Positions 53,623 to 63,924 of a stretch of DNA of 64,000 nucleotides are shown in pieces. The notes beneath the pieces were generated by a model. That model saw nothing but the letters and a program-made list of their open reading frames with translations, was not told the origin of the DNA and did not search any database. Position numbers and translations under genes: made by a program. Source of the DNA: Candidatus Blochmannia sp. SNP (GTDB lineage Bacteria > Pseudomonadota > Gammaproteobacteria > Enterobacterales > Enterobacteriaceae); contig NZ_CP144371.1 in assembly GCF_036549215.1 (NCBI RefSeq), positions 620,001 through 684,000 of the forward strand. Direction: 5' to 3'. Position 1 is the first letter of the stretch. Every line of letters starts with the position of its first letter.

Positions 53623-54130
53623 AATTATAATAACCTAAAATTTCTTTGATCGATTTACCCCTTTTTTCTGCAATCATTTGGGGAGATTTCATTTTTTGTA
53701 ATGCATTCAGAGTTGCACGAACTATATTAATAGGATTTGTAGATCCATAAGCTTTTGCTAATACATTATGTATTCCAACTACTTCTAAAATAGCACGCAT
53801 TGTAGTTCCAGCGATAATTCCAGTTCCTTCAGAAGCAGGTTGCATGTAAATATGAGAACCTGTGTATGTTCCTTTGACTACATGTTGTAAAGTACCTTTA
53901 TATAAAGAGATCATTATCATATTACGGCGAGCTTTTTCCATTGATTTTTGAATGGCCGATGGAACTTCACGAGCTTTACCATAACCAAATCCTACACGAC
54001 CATTTGTATCTCCTACTACAGTTAGTGCTGTAAAACTAAATACACGACCTCCTTTAACAGTTTTAGAAACTCGGTTTACTGTAATTAATTTTTCTTGCAA
54101 TTCACCAGGCTGTTTATCGATATATTTCAT
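53606..54130 (-). CDS. rpsE: ribosomal protein S5
   Basis: Small-subunit protein that affects accuracy. 174 residues: [36 protein letters not shown] and [18 protein letters not shown]. The usual end (IKEILG) is followed by about 7 extra residues (YYNYVKNY) that run into rpmD, a 17-nt overlap absent in E. coli. Confidence 0.96.
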   Translation of the reverse strand: MKYIDKQPGELQEKLITVNRVSKTVKGGRVFSFTALTVVGDTNGRVGFGYGKAREVPSAIQKSMEKARRNMIMISLYKGTLQHVVKGTYTGSHIYMQPASEGTGIIAGTTMRAILEVVGIHNVLAKAYGSTNPINIVRATLNALQKMKSPQMIAEKRGKSIKEILGYYNYVKNY

Positions 54131-54145
54131 GTTATTTTCCTTAAT

Positions 54146-54499
54146 TTAAAACTTCAGCCCAGATTGTCTAGCATGATTAGCTAATGTTTGTACTCTACCA
54201 TGATATTTAAATCCAGAACGATCAAAGGATACGTTTGTAATATTTTTTTTTGTTGCACGTTCTGCAATCATTGTTCCTACTATAGCTGCAGCTTTTTTAT
54301 TACTAGTTATCTGTATTTGACTTGAAATTAATTTTTCCGTTGTAGAAGCTGTTACTAATACATTTGAGTTATCTTGTGAAATTATTTGCGCATAAATATG
54401 CTTACAAGTCCTATGTATCACTAATCTAGTGGCTCCTAATTTATATAATTTCTTTCGTACTTTTGTAGCTCTTTTAATACGAGCATCTTTTTTATTCAT
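54146..54499 (-). CDS. rplR: ribosomal protein L18
   Basis: It binds 5S rRNA with L5 and L25. 117 residues with [24 protein letters not shown] and the C-terminal [20 protein letters not shown]. Between rplF and rpsE; a natural partner of the 5S gene at 44.8 kb. Confidence 0.97.
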   Translation of the reverse strand: MNKKDARIKRATKVRKKLYKLGATRLVIHRTCKHIYAQIISQDNSNVLVTASTTEKLISSQIQITSNKKAAAIVGTMIAERATKKNITNVSFDRSGFKYHGRVQTLANHARQSGLKF

Positions 54500-54530
54500 A
54501 TTACATTATTCTCTATATGATTGATAATAA

Positions 54531-55097
54531 TTATCTTTTTTTAGTATCTTTATTATGTATTATTTCATTAATGTAGCGAATACCTTTTCCCTTAAAAGGC
54601 TCAGGAGGACGAAGTGATCTTAAATCTGCTGCAATTTGCCCAACAATTTGCTTATTTATCCCTGTTATAATAATTTCGGTTTGGCTTGGACATGTTGCTG
54701 TAATTTCTACAGGTAACGTATAATTAATAGGATGAGAGAATCCTATAGTTAGGTTTATTATATTATTTTGAATAGCTACACGATAACCTATCCCTATTAA
54801 TTGTAATTTTTTAGTGAACCCTGTCGTGACACCAGTAATCATACTATTAATTAATGCGCACGTTGTTCCTATTAAGGCTTTATTTTTATTATTAATATTT
54901 TTGGTAGTATATACCGACAGTTTTTTTTCATCATGTAACTGTACATCAATTGATTTATGTAATTCTAAAGTTAACGTACCAAGTGTACCTGTAATATAAA
55001 TGCAACGATCTTGTAGTTTTATTGTTGTTATATTAGGAATAAGAATTATTGTTTTATATATGTGTGGTCTGGAAATATGTTCAGCATCAGGATACAT
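54531..55097 (-). CDS. rplF: ribosomal protein L6
   Basis: 50S protein near the factor-binding site. The duplicated L6 fold is clear ([34 protein letters not shown]). ATG 55097 (188 residues) overlaps the rpsH stop by 11 nt; the upstream frame to 55178 would lie wholly in rpsH and is rejected. The residues before ISRPHIY align with no L6, so initiation at a nearby ATT codon in the place of the family start cannot be excluded. Confidence 0.93.
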   Translation of the reverse strand: MYPDAEHISRPHIYKTIILIPNITTIKLQDRCIYITGTLGTLTLELHKSIDVQLHDEKKLSVYTTKNINNKNKALIGTTCALINSMITGVTTGFTKKLQLIGIGYRVAIQNNIINLTIGFSHPINYTLPVEITATCPSQTEIIITGINKQIVGQIAADLRSLRPPEPFKGKGIRYINEIIHNKDTKKR

Positions 55098-55482
55098 AAC
55101 ATATAATCTCCCCACCAACATTGAGCTGACGAGCTTTGTTATCTGTAATGATACCTTTAGAAGTAGAAATAATAACAATCCCCATGCCAGACATTACTTG
55201 AGGTAATTCTTTTCTCTTTCTATAGATACGTAATCCAGGTCGACTAATACGCTGTATAGTATCTATAACAGGTTTTCTTTTTTGATAATATTTCAGAAAT
55301 ATTTCTAAAATAGGTTTAACATTATTTTTAATGTTATATTGGTTTATAAATCCTTCTTCTGCTAATACATTAGCAATTGCTATCTTGATTGTGGAAGATG
55401 GGGTGCAAATTTTTTCTTTTTTAGAAATTTGCCCATTACGTATAGTAGTTAACATTTCCGCAATCGAATCTTGCATACTCAT
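55087..55482 (-). CDS. rpsH: ribosomal protein S8
   Basis: Central-domain 16S binder; in E. coli the repressor of the spc operon. Start at ATG 55482 ([17 protein letters not shown]), 131 residues; an upstream extension to 55518 overlaps rpsN. The C-terminal [14 protein letters not shown] and GGEIICYVS are typical. Confidence 0.96.
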   Translation of the reverse strand: MSMQDSIAEMLTTIRNGQISKKEKICTPSSTIKIAIANVLAEEGFINQYNIKNNVKPILEIFLKYYQKRKPVIDTIQRISRPGLRIYRKRKELPQVMSGMGIVIISTSKGIITDNKARQLNVGGEIICYVS

Positions 55483-55511
55483 TGTGTAGGACTCCGACAG
55501 TAAATAATTGA

Positions 55512-55817
55512 TTACCAACTAGCTTTTCTTAGACCAGGTATTTCTCCGCGCATAGCAGCTTCACGCAACTTAATACGACTCAATCCAAATTTTCTTAAAA
55601 AAGCATGAGGACGTCCAGTGTGGCGACAACGATTACGCCGTCTAGATGGGCTAGAATCGCGTGGTAAAGTCTGTAATTTTAAAACAGCGTTCCAACGTTC
55701 TTTGTTAGAAACATGTTGATTAATGATAATTTTTTTTAGGGAAATACGTTGCGTATAATATTTATTAACTAATTTTAAACGTTTTATTTCGCGTGCTTTT
55801 ATGGATTCTTTAGTCAT
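55512..55817 (-). CDS. rpsN: ribosomal protein S14
   Basis: Small-subunit head protein of the zinc-free (C-) type. 101 residues with [36 protein letters not shown] and [11 protein letters not shown]. Its ATG overlaps the rplE stop by 4 nt (ATGA). Confidence 0.97.
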   Translation of the reverse strand: MTKESIKAREIKRLKLVNKYYTQRISLKKIIINQHVSNKERWNAVLKLQTLPRDSSPSRRRNRCRHTGRPHAFLRKFGLSRIKLREAAMRGEIPGLRKASW

Positions 55818-56392
55818 GCTTTAACTCTCCTATTTGAGAGGATAGGATACGATTGTTTTCGAAATGGAAAACGACAAGCGGATAATAAAGCATGTGCTTC
55901 ATTATCAGAAATAGCATTCGTAGTTATAGTGATATCCATTCCTCGCACATTATCAACAGTATCATAATCAATCTCAGGAAAGATAATTTGCTCACGTATT
56001 CCAATGCTGTAATTACCATGGCCATCAAAAGACTTAATAGATAAACCACGAAAATCACGAATACGAGGCATAGCAATGGAAATGAATCTCTCAATAAATT
56101 CCCACATGCGCATTCCTCGTAAAGTTACTTTACATCCAATTGGCTGACCTTGCCGAATTTTAAAACTAGAAATAGATTTACGCGCTTTAGTCACAATTGG
56201 TTTTTGCCCTGAAATTTTTATTAAATCTTCTATTGCTTTTTCCAAAAAAATTTTATTGGTAATGGATTTTCCTACTCCCATATTAATAGTAATTTTTTTA
56301 ATTGTAGGGACTTGCATAACAGATCGGTATTGAAATTTTTGCATTAAACTTTGTATTACATTATTTTTATAATAATCATATAAATTAGTCAT
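55814..56392 (-). CDS. rplE: ribosomal protein L5 with short C-terminal extension
   Basis: 5S rRNA-binding protein. 192 residues; the family core ([57 protein letters not shown]) is intact. E. coli L5 ends at FPFRK (179); here 13 more residues ([13 protein letters not shown]) follow and reach the rpsN start, producing the ATGA overlap. This looks like loss of the original stop codon. Confidence 0.97.
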   Translation of the reverse strand: MTNLYDYYKNNVIQSLMQKFQYRSVMQVPTIKKITINMGVGKSITNKIFLEKAIEDLIKISGQKPIVTKARKSISSFKIRQGQPIGCKVTLRGMRMWEFIERFISIAMPRIRDFRGLSIKSFDGHGNYSIGIREQIIFPEIDYDTVDNVRGMDITITTNAISDNEAHALLSACRFPFRKQSYPILSNRRVKA

Positions 56393-56404
56393 ATATTGTT
56401 CCAG

Positions 56405-56725
56405 CTACTTAACTATATCTCCATTAGACTTAAAAATTCGTATTTTTTTGCCATTTTTTATTTTAAATCCTACACGATCGGCTTTATTTAAAGTAGCATT
56501 AAATATTGCAATATTAGACAAATCGACAGATGCTTCTTTTTCAATAATGCCTCCTGGTTGATTTTTGTTTGGGATAGGTTTTTGGTGTTTTTTTACTAAA
56601 TTTATTCCTGTTACTATAGCCCTACCTTTATCATAAAAAATTTGTTTTACTGTTCCTTTTTTTCCTTTATCTTTTCCACTTAATACAATAACTTCATCAT
56701 TACATTTAATTTTAGCTGCTGCCAT
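56405..56725 (-). CDS. rplX: ribosomal protein L24
   Basis: Early assembly initiator of the 50S. ATG 56725 ([20 protein letters not shown]) is chosen over 56743 because it fits the family and a GGAG lies 9 nt upstream. 106 residues, KOW motif [12 protein letters not shown] visible. Between rplN and rplE. Confidence 0.95.
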   Translation of the reverse strand: MAAAKIKCNDEVIVLSGKDKGKKGTVKQIFYDKGRAIVTGINLVKKHQKPIPNKNQPGGIIEKEASVDLSNIAIFNATLNKADRVGFKIKNGKKIRIFKSNGDIVK

Positions 56726-56739
56726 TATAATAATCTCCA

Positions 56740-57111
56740 TCAAAGTACTTCGGGGGCTAAAGAAATAATCTTCATAAATTTTTCGTTACGTAATTCACGA
56801 GTTACTGGTCCAAAAATACGAGTGCCTACAGGTTGAGCACTTGTATCATGTAATAATACACAGGCATTATTATCAAATCTAATAACAGATCCATCTGAGC
56901 GACGCACACCTTTTTTTGTACGTACTACAACAGCTTTTAATACATCACCTTTTTTTACTTTAGCGCGCGGTATTGCTTCTTTAATAGCAACTTTAATAAC
57001 GTCACCAATATTAGCATAACGACGACCAGATCCTCCTAACACTTTAATACACATTACGTATCGCGCGCCAGAGTTATCAGCAACATTTAAAATAGTACGT
57101 TCTTGAATCAC
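56740..57111 (-). CDS. rplN: ribosomal protein L14
   Basis: Universal 50S protein at the subunit interface. I chose GTG 57111, read as [15 protein letters not shown], giving 123 residues as in E. coli. The in-frame ATG at 57123 would include the GGAG that serves as ribosome site 6 nt before the GTG. First gene of the spc operon; the 120-bp gap before it likely holds the spc promoter. Confidence 0.95.
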   Translation of the reverse strand: MIQERTILNVADNSGARYVMCIKVLGGSGRRYANIGDVIKVAIKEAIPRAKVKKGDVLKAVVVRTKKGVRRSDGSVIRFDNNACVLLHDTSAQPVGTRIFGPVTRELRNEKFMKIISLAPEVL

Positions 57112-57231
57112 ATAAAACTCCATAATAATTATAATAATAATTAATTGATATTTTTAAAATATATATATATCTGAAGACCTATTAGGTTAGTTATATTAAA
57201 AATTTATTATTAATTATATATTATATTTTAT

Positions 57232-57489
57232 TTAAAAAAAATCTGATTTTTTGATAATAGAAGTTAGTATCCAAGATTTTGTTTTAGAAATGGGACGACA
57301 TTCTTTCATTGAAATGATGTCTCCAATATTGGTTTCATTATTAGGGTCGTGTACATGTAATTTAGTGGTGCGTTTAATAAACTTTTCGTATGTTGAATGT
57401 TTAATTAAACGTTCAACAGAAACAACAGCAGATTTGTTCATTTTGTTACTAATTACACGACCTATTAGGATACGAATCCTATCAGCCAT
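57232..57489 (-). CDS. rpsQ: ribosomal protein S17
   Basis: 16S-binding OB-fold protein. 85 residues: [55 protein letters not shown]. Last gene of the S10 operon. Confidence 0.97.
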   Translation of the reverse strand: MADRIRILIGRVISNKMNKSAVVSVERLIKHSTYEKFIKRTTKLHVHDPNNETNIGDIISMKECRPISKTKSWILTSIIKKSDFF

Positions 57490-57507
57490 GATGAAATATC
57501 CTCCTTT

Positions 57508-57714
57508 TTACATTTTTTCATTATTAGATAAGTAATGTTTAATAGATGCTATATTACGGCGCACTTTTTTTAATAAATGCAATTGTTTTAACTGCCCTGC
57601 TTTTGCCTGTATACGTAAATTAAAATATTCACGTAATACTTTCATTAGTTCTTCTTTAAATGAATTAATAACGTTCTCTTGCTTTTGATTTAATGATTTT
57701 ATTATTTTATTCAT
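57508..57714 (-). CDS. rpmC: ribosomal protein L29
   Basis: 50S protein at the exit tunnel. 68 residues with the family core LREYFNLRIQAKAGQLKQLH and KVRRNIASIK. The N-terminus is a little longer than in E. coli (63). Its start overlaps the rplP stop by one base. Confidence 0.95.
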   Translation of the reverse strand: MNKIIKSLNQKQENVINSFKEELMKVLREYFNLRIQAKAGQLKQLHLLKKVRRNIASIKHYLSNNEKM

Positions 57715-58118
57715 TATATTCCTATTAAAGTGGTTTTAACTGGTAATTTTGCGGCACCTAACTTAAAAGCATTATATGCTAGTTCTTTTGATACTCCATT
57801 TATTTCATATAAAATTTTTCCTGGTTGTATTAATGTCACCCAATATTCTACATTACCTTTTCCTTTTCCCATGCGTACTTCAAGAGGTTTTTTAGTGATA
57901 GGTTTGTCTGGGAACACACGAATCCATATTTGTCCTTGACGTTTTATAGCACGACTTATAGCACGTCGTGCAGCTTCAATTTGACAGGATTTTAATCGCC
58001 CACGACTAGTAGCTTTTAAAGCAAATTTTCCGAAACTAATACTGTCATTTGTTATTGTTCCTCGATTACGCCCTTTATGCATTTTACGAAATTTTGTGTT
58101 TTTTGGTTGCAGCAACAT
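57714..58118 (-). CDS. rplP: ribosomal protein L16
   Basis: 50S protein near the A-site tRNA. 134 residues: [40 protein letters not shown], the [17 protein letters not shown] loop and [12 protein letters not shown] end. Between rpsC and rpmC. Confidence 0.97.
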   Translation of the reverse strand: MLLQPKNTKFRKMHKGRNRGTITNDSISFGKFALKATSRGRLKSCQIEAARRAISRAIKRQGQIWIRVFPDKPITKKPLEVRMGKGKGNVEYWVTLIQPGKILYEINGVSKELAYNAFKLGAAKLPVKTTLIGI

Positions 58119-58125
58119 CCTATTA

Positions 58126-58839
58126 CTATCCTTTATGTACGATTTTTATGTTTTTTTTAGTTGATTGATTAATTGATTGATTTGAGTAACCTGTTGTAGT
58201 AGCTAATATAGTTCCTAAAATTTCGCCTTTAAACACCCATACTTTAATTCCAATTACCCCATATGTAGTCTGTGCCTCTGCAAGACTATAATCAATGTCA
58301 GCACGAAAAGTATGTAGTGGAACACGTCCTTCCCTATACCATTCGGTACGAGCAATTTCAGCGCCGCTTAATCTACCACTTATTTCTACTTTAATTCCTT
58401 TTGCCCCTAAACGCATAGCGCTTTGTACAACCCGTTTCATTGCCCGTCTAAATATTATTCTGCGTTCTAATTGAGACGCGATATTATCAGCTAATAGTTT
58501 AGCATCTAATTCTGGTTTACGAACTTCAGCAATATTTAGTTGTGTTGGAACGCCAGAAATTTTTGCTATATTTTTACGTAATTTTTCAATATCTTCCCCT
58601 TTTTTTCCAATTATGAGTCCAGGCCTAGCTGTATACACAGTCACTCTTATGCTTTTAGCAGGACGCTCAATAATTATACGAGATACTGAAGCTTTTGAGA
58701 GTTTTTTTGATAAAAACTGACGCACTGAAAAATCGCTTTCTAAATTATCAGAAAAATCTTTATTATTTGCATACCAAGTAGAATGCCATGTTTTGGTAAT
58801 CCCCAACCGTATTCCATTCGGATGTACCTTTTGACCCAT
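58126..58839 (-). CDS. rpsC: ribosomal protein S3
   Basis: mRNA-entry protein of the 30S. 237 residues with [20 protein letters not shown]-domain loop [13 protein letters not shown], and the C-terminal domain with [18 protein letters not shown]. Length near E. coli (233). Confidence 0.97.
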   Translation of the reverse strand: MGQKVHPNGIRLGITKTWHSTWYANNKDFSDNLESDFSVRQFLSKKLSKASVSRIIIERPAKSIRVTVYTARPGLIIGKKGEDIEKLRKNIAKISGVPTQLNIAEVRKPELDAKLLADNIASQLERRIIFRRAMKRVVQSAMRLGAKGIKVEISGRLSGAEIARTEWYREGRVPLHTFRADIDYSLAEAQTTYGVIGIKVWVFKGEILGTILATTTGYSNQSINQSTKKNIKIVHKG

Positions 58840-58870
58840 TTGTAATACTCCATCTGTTTAAATATGTTTT

Positions 58871-59200
58871 TTAATTAGATACCATTATGGTGAGATGACT
58901 TGTTCGTTTCATAATTTTATCTGATCGTCCTTTTGCTCTTGGCATAATTCTTTTAATAGTAGGCCCGTTGTCAACAAAAATTTTAATAATTTTTAAATTA
59001 TTAAAATTTAAACCATCATTATGTTCTGCGTTAGCAATAGCAGATTCTAAAGTCTTTTTAACTAATTTTGCAGATTTCTTGTTGGTATATTCTAAAATAT
59101 TAAGTGCCTGAGATACTTTTTTTCCTCGGATCATATTAATTATTAAACGAAGCTTTTGAGCAGAAGAACGAATATAACGGTATCTAGCAATTGTTTGCAT
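58871..59200 (-). CDS. rplV: ribosomal protein L22
   Basis: 50S protein lining the exit tunnel. 109 residues: [34 protein letters not shown], and the tunnel loop plus [18 protein letters not shown] end. Between rpsS and rpsC. Confidence 0.97.
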   Translation of the reverse strand: MQTIARYRYIRSSAQKLRLIINMIRGKKVSQALNILEYTNKKSAKLVKKTLESAIANAEHNDGLNFNNLKIIKIFVDNGPTIKRIMPRAKGRSDKIMKRTSHLTIMVSN

Positions 59201-59242
59201 ACCAGATTATCCCCTATAGTAAATTGTATTTAAAGATTATAA

Positions 59243-59530
59243 TTATTTTTTAATAATGGTTTTTGTTTTTTTATCAACTGAGTGACCACGATATGTACGA
59301 GTTGGAGCAAACTCACCTAATTTATGCCCAACCATTTCATCTAAAATAAATATAGGTATATGTTTACGTCCATTGTGTATCGATATAGTTAACCCAATCA
59401 TTCTTGGAAATATTGTTGATCGCCGCGACCAAGTTCTAATAGGTTTTTTATCACCTATTTCTATTGCTTTTTCTACTTTTTTCAGAAGATGCAAGTCTAT
59501 AAATGGACCTTTTTTAATAGAACGAGGCAT
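59243..59530 (-). CDS. rpsS: ribosomal protein S19
   Basis: 30S head protein. 95 residues: [58 protein letters not shown]. Between rplB and rplV. Confidence 0.97.
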   Translation of the reverse strand: MPRSIKKGPFIDLHLLKKVEKAIEIGDKKPIRTWSRRSTIFPRMIGLTISIHNGRKHIPIFILDEMVGHKLGEFAPTRTYRGHSVDKKTKTIIKK

Positions 59531-59554
59531 AAATTTTTCCTAAGTCTTTAAATT

Positions 59555-60379
59555 TTATTTTTTTCGATGAGATAATATCAATCTATTGGTACGTTTATTA
59601 CTACGTGTTTTTTTTCCTTTGGTTTGTATTCCCCAAGGAGACACGGGATGTTTTCCAAAATTTTTTCCTTCTCCGCCTCCATGAGGGTGATCAATTGGAT
59701 TCATTGCTGTACCACGTACAGTAGGACGAGTGCCACGCCATCTGTTGGCCCCAGCTTTACCTAACATACGTAACATATGTTCAGAATTACCAACTTCTCC
59801 TATAGTTGCTCGGCATTCACAACGAATTTTACGTATTTCGCCAGATCGTAGTCTAAGAATCATGTATTCTCCATCGCGGGCTACAATTTGTATATAGGTT
59901 CCTGCAGAACGTGCTAATTGCCCGCCTTTTCCTATTTTCATTTCTACATTATGAATAGAAGATCCAATCGGAATATTGCTCAGAGGTAAAGAATTTCCTG
60001 GCTTTATCGGAACGTTTAATCCAGAACTAATAACATCCCCTATTTTTATATTTTTTGGGGCTAAAATATAACGACGTTCTCCATCTTTATATAAAATTAA
60101 TGCTATATTTGCTGAACGATTGGGATCGTATTCTAAATGTTTTATTATAGCTGGAATCCCATCTTTATTGCGTTTGAAATCAATTATTCGGTAACGTTTT
60201 TTATGTCCCCCTCCGATATGGCGTACAGTAATACGACCATAATTATTTCGTCCTCCTGATTTATTAATTTTATTAGATAACAATGAAGAGCAAGGGTCTC
60301 CTTTATATAAATTAAAATTAACTAATTTACTAACATGCCTTCTACCTGGGGAGGTTGGGTTGCATTTTACAATAGGCAT
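59555..60379 (-). CDS. rplB: ribosomal protein L2
   Basis: 50S protein at the peptidyl-transferase centre. 274 residues with [20 protein letters not shown], the [17 protein letters not shown] motif carrying the conserved His, and a C-terminal [14 protein letters not shown]. Between rplW and rpsS. Confidence 0.98.
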   Translation of the reverse strand: MPIVKCNPTSPGRRHVSKLVNFNLYKGDPCSSLLSNKINKSGGRNNYGRITVRHIGGGHKKRYRIIDFKRNKDGIPAIIKHLEYDPNRSANIALILYKDGERRYILAPKNIKIGDVISSGLNVPIKPGNSLPLSNIPIGSSIHNVEMKIGKGGQLARSAGTYIQIVARDGEYMILRLRSGEIRKIRCECRATIGEVGNSEHMLRMLGKAGANRWRGTRPTVRGTAMNPIDHPHGGGEGKNFGKHPVSPWGIQTKGKKTRSNKRTNRLILSHRKK

Positions 60380-60402
60380 TTCTTTTAAATTTCCATGTTT
60401 AT

Positions 60403-60705
60403 CTATTCTATTGTATCGATAAAATCTATTTTTTGATTTTTTTCTAAAACAACATACGCTTTTTTCCAGCTACTACGGCGACCAACATGATTAGCTGTAC
60501 CTTTAGATTTTCCTGAGACAACTACAGTGTTTATATTATTTATTTTTACAGAAAACAGTATATTTATAGCATTTTTAATATCTGTTTTAGTTGCGTATTT
60601 TGCTACTTTAAAAACAAAAGTATTATATTTTTCTGATTGAATAGATGTTTTTTCAGAAACGTGTGTAGATTTTAATATTTTTAATAAACGTTCTTGATAA
60701 ATCAT
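60403..60705 (-). CDS. rplW: ribosomal protein L23
   Basis: Docking site for trigger factor and SRP at the exit tunnel. 100 residues: [49 protein letters not shown]. It overlaps the rplD stop by 4 nt. Trigger factor (tig) is missing from its usual locus at clpP. Confidence 0.96.
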   Translation of the reverse strand: MIYQERLLKILKSTHVSEKTSIQSEKYNTFVFKVAKYATKTDIKNAINILFSVKINNINTVVVSGKSKGTANHVGRRSSWKKAYVVLEKNQKIDFIDTIE

Positions 60706-61334
60706 ATCAATTGTTTCTCAATTTTATTTATAGTAGTATCAGTAATTAAAGTAGTATTAAAATTTATTAAGCTCACTGGGTCTATATGCGTCGCAGTACG
60801 TATTTCAATTTTATAAATATTACGTGATGCTAAAAGTAAATTTTTATCTAAAAAATCAGTAAAAATTAATATACTTTTCTTTGGTGCTATTGTTTGTAAC
60901 TTTTCTAATAATAATTTAGTTTTCGGTTTTTCTATAAACAAATTTCTTATTAAAAATAAACGATCATCACGAACTAATTTAGATAAAATACTTCTTATTG
61001 CTCCTCGATACATTTTTTTATTTATTTTTTGATTATATAATTTAGGTTTAGCCGCGAAGGTTACTCCCCCAGAACGCCAAATAGGGCTTTTTATTGATCC
61101 AGCGCGTGCTCTGCCGGTTCCTTTTTGACGCCAAGGTTTTTTGTTAGAACCCGCAACTTCTGAGCGTCCCTTTTGAGATCTTGTTCCTTGACGAGAATTA
61201 GTCAAGTAAGCAGAAACAACTTGATGTATTAATGCTGGATTAAAAGGACATCCAAAAATTTCATCAGATACAGAAAATTTAGTTGAATCAAATATGTTTA
61301 TATCTGTTGTAAAGTCCTTAATTTTTAATTCCAT
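60702..61334 (-). CDS. rplD: ribosomal protein L4
   Basis: Exit-tunnel protein; in E. coli also the repressor of the S10 operon through the leader RNA. 210 residues: [47 protein letters not shown]. The N-terminal region is a bit longer than usual. Between rplC and rplW. Confidence 0.97.
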   Translation of the reverse strand: MELKIKDFTTDINIFDSTKFSVSDEIFGCPFNPALIHQVVSAYLTNSRQGTRSQKGRSEVAGSNKKPWRQKGTGRARAGSIKSPIWRSGGVTFAAKPKLYNQKINKKMYRGAIRSILSKLVRDDRLFLIRNLFIEKPKTKLLLEKLQTIAPKKSILIFTDFLDKNLLLASRNIYKIEIRTATHIDPVSLINFNTTLITDTTINKIEKQLI

Positions 61335-61347
61335 TTACATTTTCTCT

Positions 61348-61983
61348 CTAATATTGTATTTTAATAGATTTTTTAATAGCTAAGTTACCGCCAATTATTC
61401 CTGGGACAGCACCTTTAACTAGTAATAAATTTCGTTTCACATCAACGCTTATAATATCTAAATTTTGTACTGTAACTCTGTAGTTTCCTAATTGTCCCGC
61501 CATCTTTTTACCTTTAAATACCTTACCAGGAGTTTGATTTTGCCCAATAGACCCAGGAGCTCTGTGTGATAAAGAGTTTCCATGACTTGCATCTTGCATA
61601 TGAAAATTCCAACGTTTTATTGTGCCTGCAAATCCTTTTCCTTTAGATATGCCTGTGATATCAACTTTTCTAACATCTATAAAGATATGTATAGTAATGA
61701 TATCTCCTACTGATATTTTTGTTCCGTTCTTGCAGCTAAATTCCCACAAACCACGGCCAGGATCTATTCCTGATTTTAACATATGCCCTATTTCTGGTTT
61801 ATTAACATGCTTAATATTTTTAATGCCAGTAGTCACTTGTACTGCGCAATATCCATCATTTTTTATATTTTTTATTTGTGTTACACGATTAGGTGCTATT
61901 TCAATCATGGTTACTGGAATAGACAAGCCATCTTCATTAAATAGTCGAGTCATACCCAATTTTTTACCAATTAAACCTTTCAT
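61348..61983 (-). CDS. rplC: ribosomal protein L3
   Basis: 50S assembly initiator near the peptidyl-transferase centre. 211 residues: [54 protein letters not shown]. The Gln methylated by PrmB in E. coli lies in this last motif (IGQNQTPG). Second gene of the S10 operon. Confidence 0.97.
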   Translation of the reverse strand: MKGLIGKKLGMTRLFNEDGLSIPVTMIEIAPNRVTQIKNIKNDGYCAVQVTTGIKNIKHVNKPEIGHMLKSGIDPGRGLWEFSCKNGTKISVGDIITIHIFIDVRKVDITGISKGKGFAGTIKRWNFHMQDASHGNSLSHRAPGSIGQNQTPGKVFKGKKMAGQLGNYRVTVQNLDIISVDVKRNLLLVKGAVPGIIGGNLAIKKSIKIQY

Positions 61984-62069
61984 TGTTATGGATATAACCT
62001 CTTTTTATTTTGAAATTAAATATTTTTATCTATTTTGTGTATACAAAAAACTATATATAATATATTATT

Positions 62070-62714
<645 letters not shown>

Positions 62715-63185
62715 TTATTGGTTCAATTGGGATTGTATGTAATTATGTATACCAATTTTTTTCATGAGATTTAATTCTGTTTCTAAAAAATCAATATGTT
62801 TTTCTTCATCATTGAGAATTTGTATCATTATATCTTTAGAGATGTAATCTTGTACTGAATCAGCATATTTGATACTCTTACGCAAATTGTCAACATTGTG
62901 ATATTCCATGCTAAGATCAGCATGTAAAATATCTTCAACATTTTTATTAATATTTAAGGAGTCAAATTTTCTTAAGGTAGGCGTGTTTTCTAAGAATAAG
63001 ATACGTTTTGTATAGAGGTCTGCATGATCTAATTCATCCATACATTCCTGATATTCTATATCATTAAGACGTTTCAATCCCCAATTCTTAAAGATTTTAG
63101 CATGCAGAAAATATTGGTTTACAGCCATTAATTCATCGCTTAGTAAGTTATTAAGATGAATAATAAGATGATTATCTCCTTTCAT
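62715..63185 (-). CDS. bfr: bacterioferritin lacking the heme-ligand methionine
   Basis: A 24-mer iron-storage shell. 156 residues aligned without gaps to E. coli Bfr. All ferroxidase ligands are kept: Glu18, Glu51, His54, Glu94, Glu127, His130. Met52, the axial ligand of the intersubunit heme, is Leu (ELDHAD instead of EMKHAD), so a heme-free ferritin is expected. ATG 63185 follows AGGAG by 6 nt. bfd is not present. It sits between rpsJ and a tRNA cluster. Confidence 0.95.
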   Translation of the reverse strand: MKGDNHLIIHLNNLLSDELMAVNQYFLHAKIFKNWGLKRLNDIEYQECMDELDHADLYTKRILFLENTPTLRKFDSLNINKNVEDILHADLSMEYHNVDNLRKSIKYADSVQDYISKDIMIQILNDEEKHIDFLETELNLMKKIGIHNYIQSQLNQ

Positions 63186-63312
63186 AAATTCTCCTAAATG
63201 TTATTTTTAGTTTTGTATGTATATATTTTATAATTAAAATTATTTATTATGTTTAGATCATCTTTTTATTATAAAATTGTTAATATCTTCATAAGAAGAA
63301 TGCATGTGTAAA

Positions 63313-63385
63313 TGCTGATAAGCAGATTCGAACTGCTGACCTCACCCTTACCAAGGGTGTGCTCTACCTTCTGAGCTATATCAGC
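63313..63385 (-). tRNA. thrT: tRNA-Thr(GGU)
   Basis: A 73-nt cloverleaf on the minus strand: acceptor GCTGATA/TATCAGC, anticodon loop TTGGTAA (GGT), T loop TTCGAAT, discriminator A. CCA is not encoded. Last tRNA of the cluster; in E. coli tufB follows, here bfr. Confidence 0.96.
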
Positions 63386-63407
63386 ATAATTCAGTTATAT
63401 TATATAA

Positions 63408-63479
63408 AGTGGACAGTGGGAATTGAACCCACATCATCAACTTGGAAGGTTGAGGTAATAACCATTATACAATGCCCAC
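63408..63479 (-). tRNA. glyT: tRNA-Gly(UCC)
   Basis: A 72-nt cloverleaf: acceptor GTGGGCA/TGTCCAC with one G-T pair, anticodon loop with TCC (CTTCCAA), T loop TTCAATT, discriminator T. No encoded CCA. Same position as E. coli glyT. Confidence 0.95.
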
Positions 63480-63523
63480 TATATAATAATAACAATAATA
63501 AAAAATCAACGCATGTGATTAAA

Positions 63524-63605
63524 TGATGGGGGAAGGATTTGAACCTTCGAAGTCTACGACGACAGATTTACAGTCTGCTCCCTTTAGCCACTCGGGAACC
63601 CCATC
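63524..63605 (-). tRNA. tyrU: tRNA-Tyr(GUA)
   Basis: An 82-nt tRNA with a long variable arm as in other tRNA-Tyr: acceptor GATGGGG/CCCCATC, anticodon loop CTGTAAA (GTA). It is a substrate of Tgt (37.9 kb). No encoded CCA. Confidence 0.96.
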
Positions 63606-63618
63606 ATAATTTTGAAGA

Positions 63619-63691
63619 TGCCGGCAAAAGGATTCGAACCTTTGATCTACTGATTACAAATCAGTTGCTCTTCCTATTGAGCTATACCGGC
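63619..63691 (-). tRNA. thrU: tRNA-Thr(UGU)
   Basis: A 73-nt cloverleaf: acceptor GCCGGTA/TGCCGGC with one wobble pair, anticodon loop TTTGTAA (TGT), T loop TTCGAAT. No encoded CCA. First tRNA of the four-gene transcript. Confidence 0.96.
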
Positions 63692-63759
63692 ATCATATTA
63701 ATTATTATTTAAAAAACGAGCATTATTTTGTTCTGATGCACACATATTTAAAAACTTCT

Positions 63760-63765
63760 ATTATA
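63760..63765 (-). promoter_or_regulatory. -10 box of the tRNA operon
   Basis: A perfect TATAAT on the minus strand lies about 70 nt before tRNA-Thr(UGU). The -35 region at 17 bp (TTTAAT) is weak. The location at the head of the tRNA cluster supports it. Confidence 0.45.
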
Positions 63766-63871
63766 CTATTGTATTTAAGATAATTAAAATATTCAAAACA
63801 TTTTTTAAAAAATAGGTTTTTATTTTAAAGACATAAATTATAATTATAATATTCTAACTATAATATATGAT

Positions 63872-63924
63872 TATAATTAAATCTTCTATTTTGATCAAGG
63901 ATTAAAATAGAAGATTTAATTATA
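63872..63924. terminator. 21-bp inverted repeat at the right edge
   Basis: Arms around ATTAAATCTTCTATTTT and its complement are perfectly paired over 21 bp with an 11-nt loop (63893-63903). It probably ends a gene beyond the right edge, or separates it from the tRNA operon. Confidence 0.55.
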
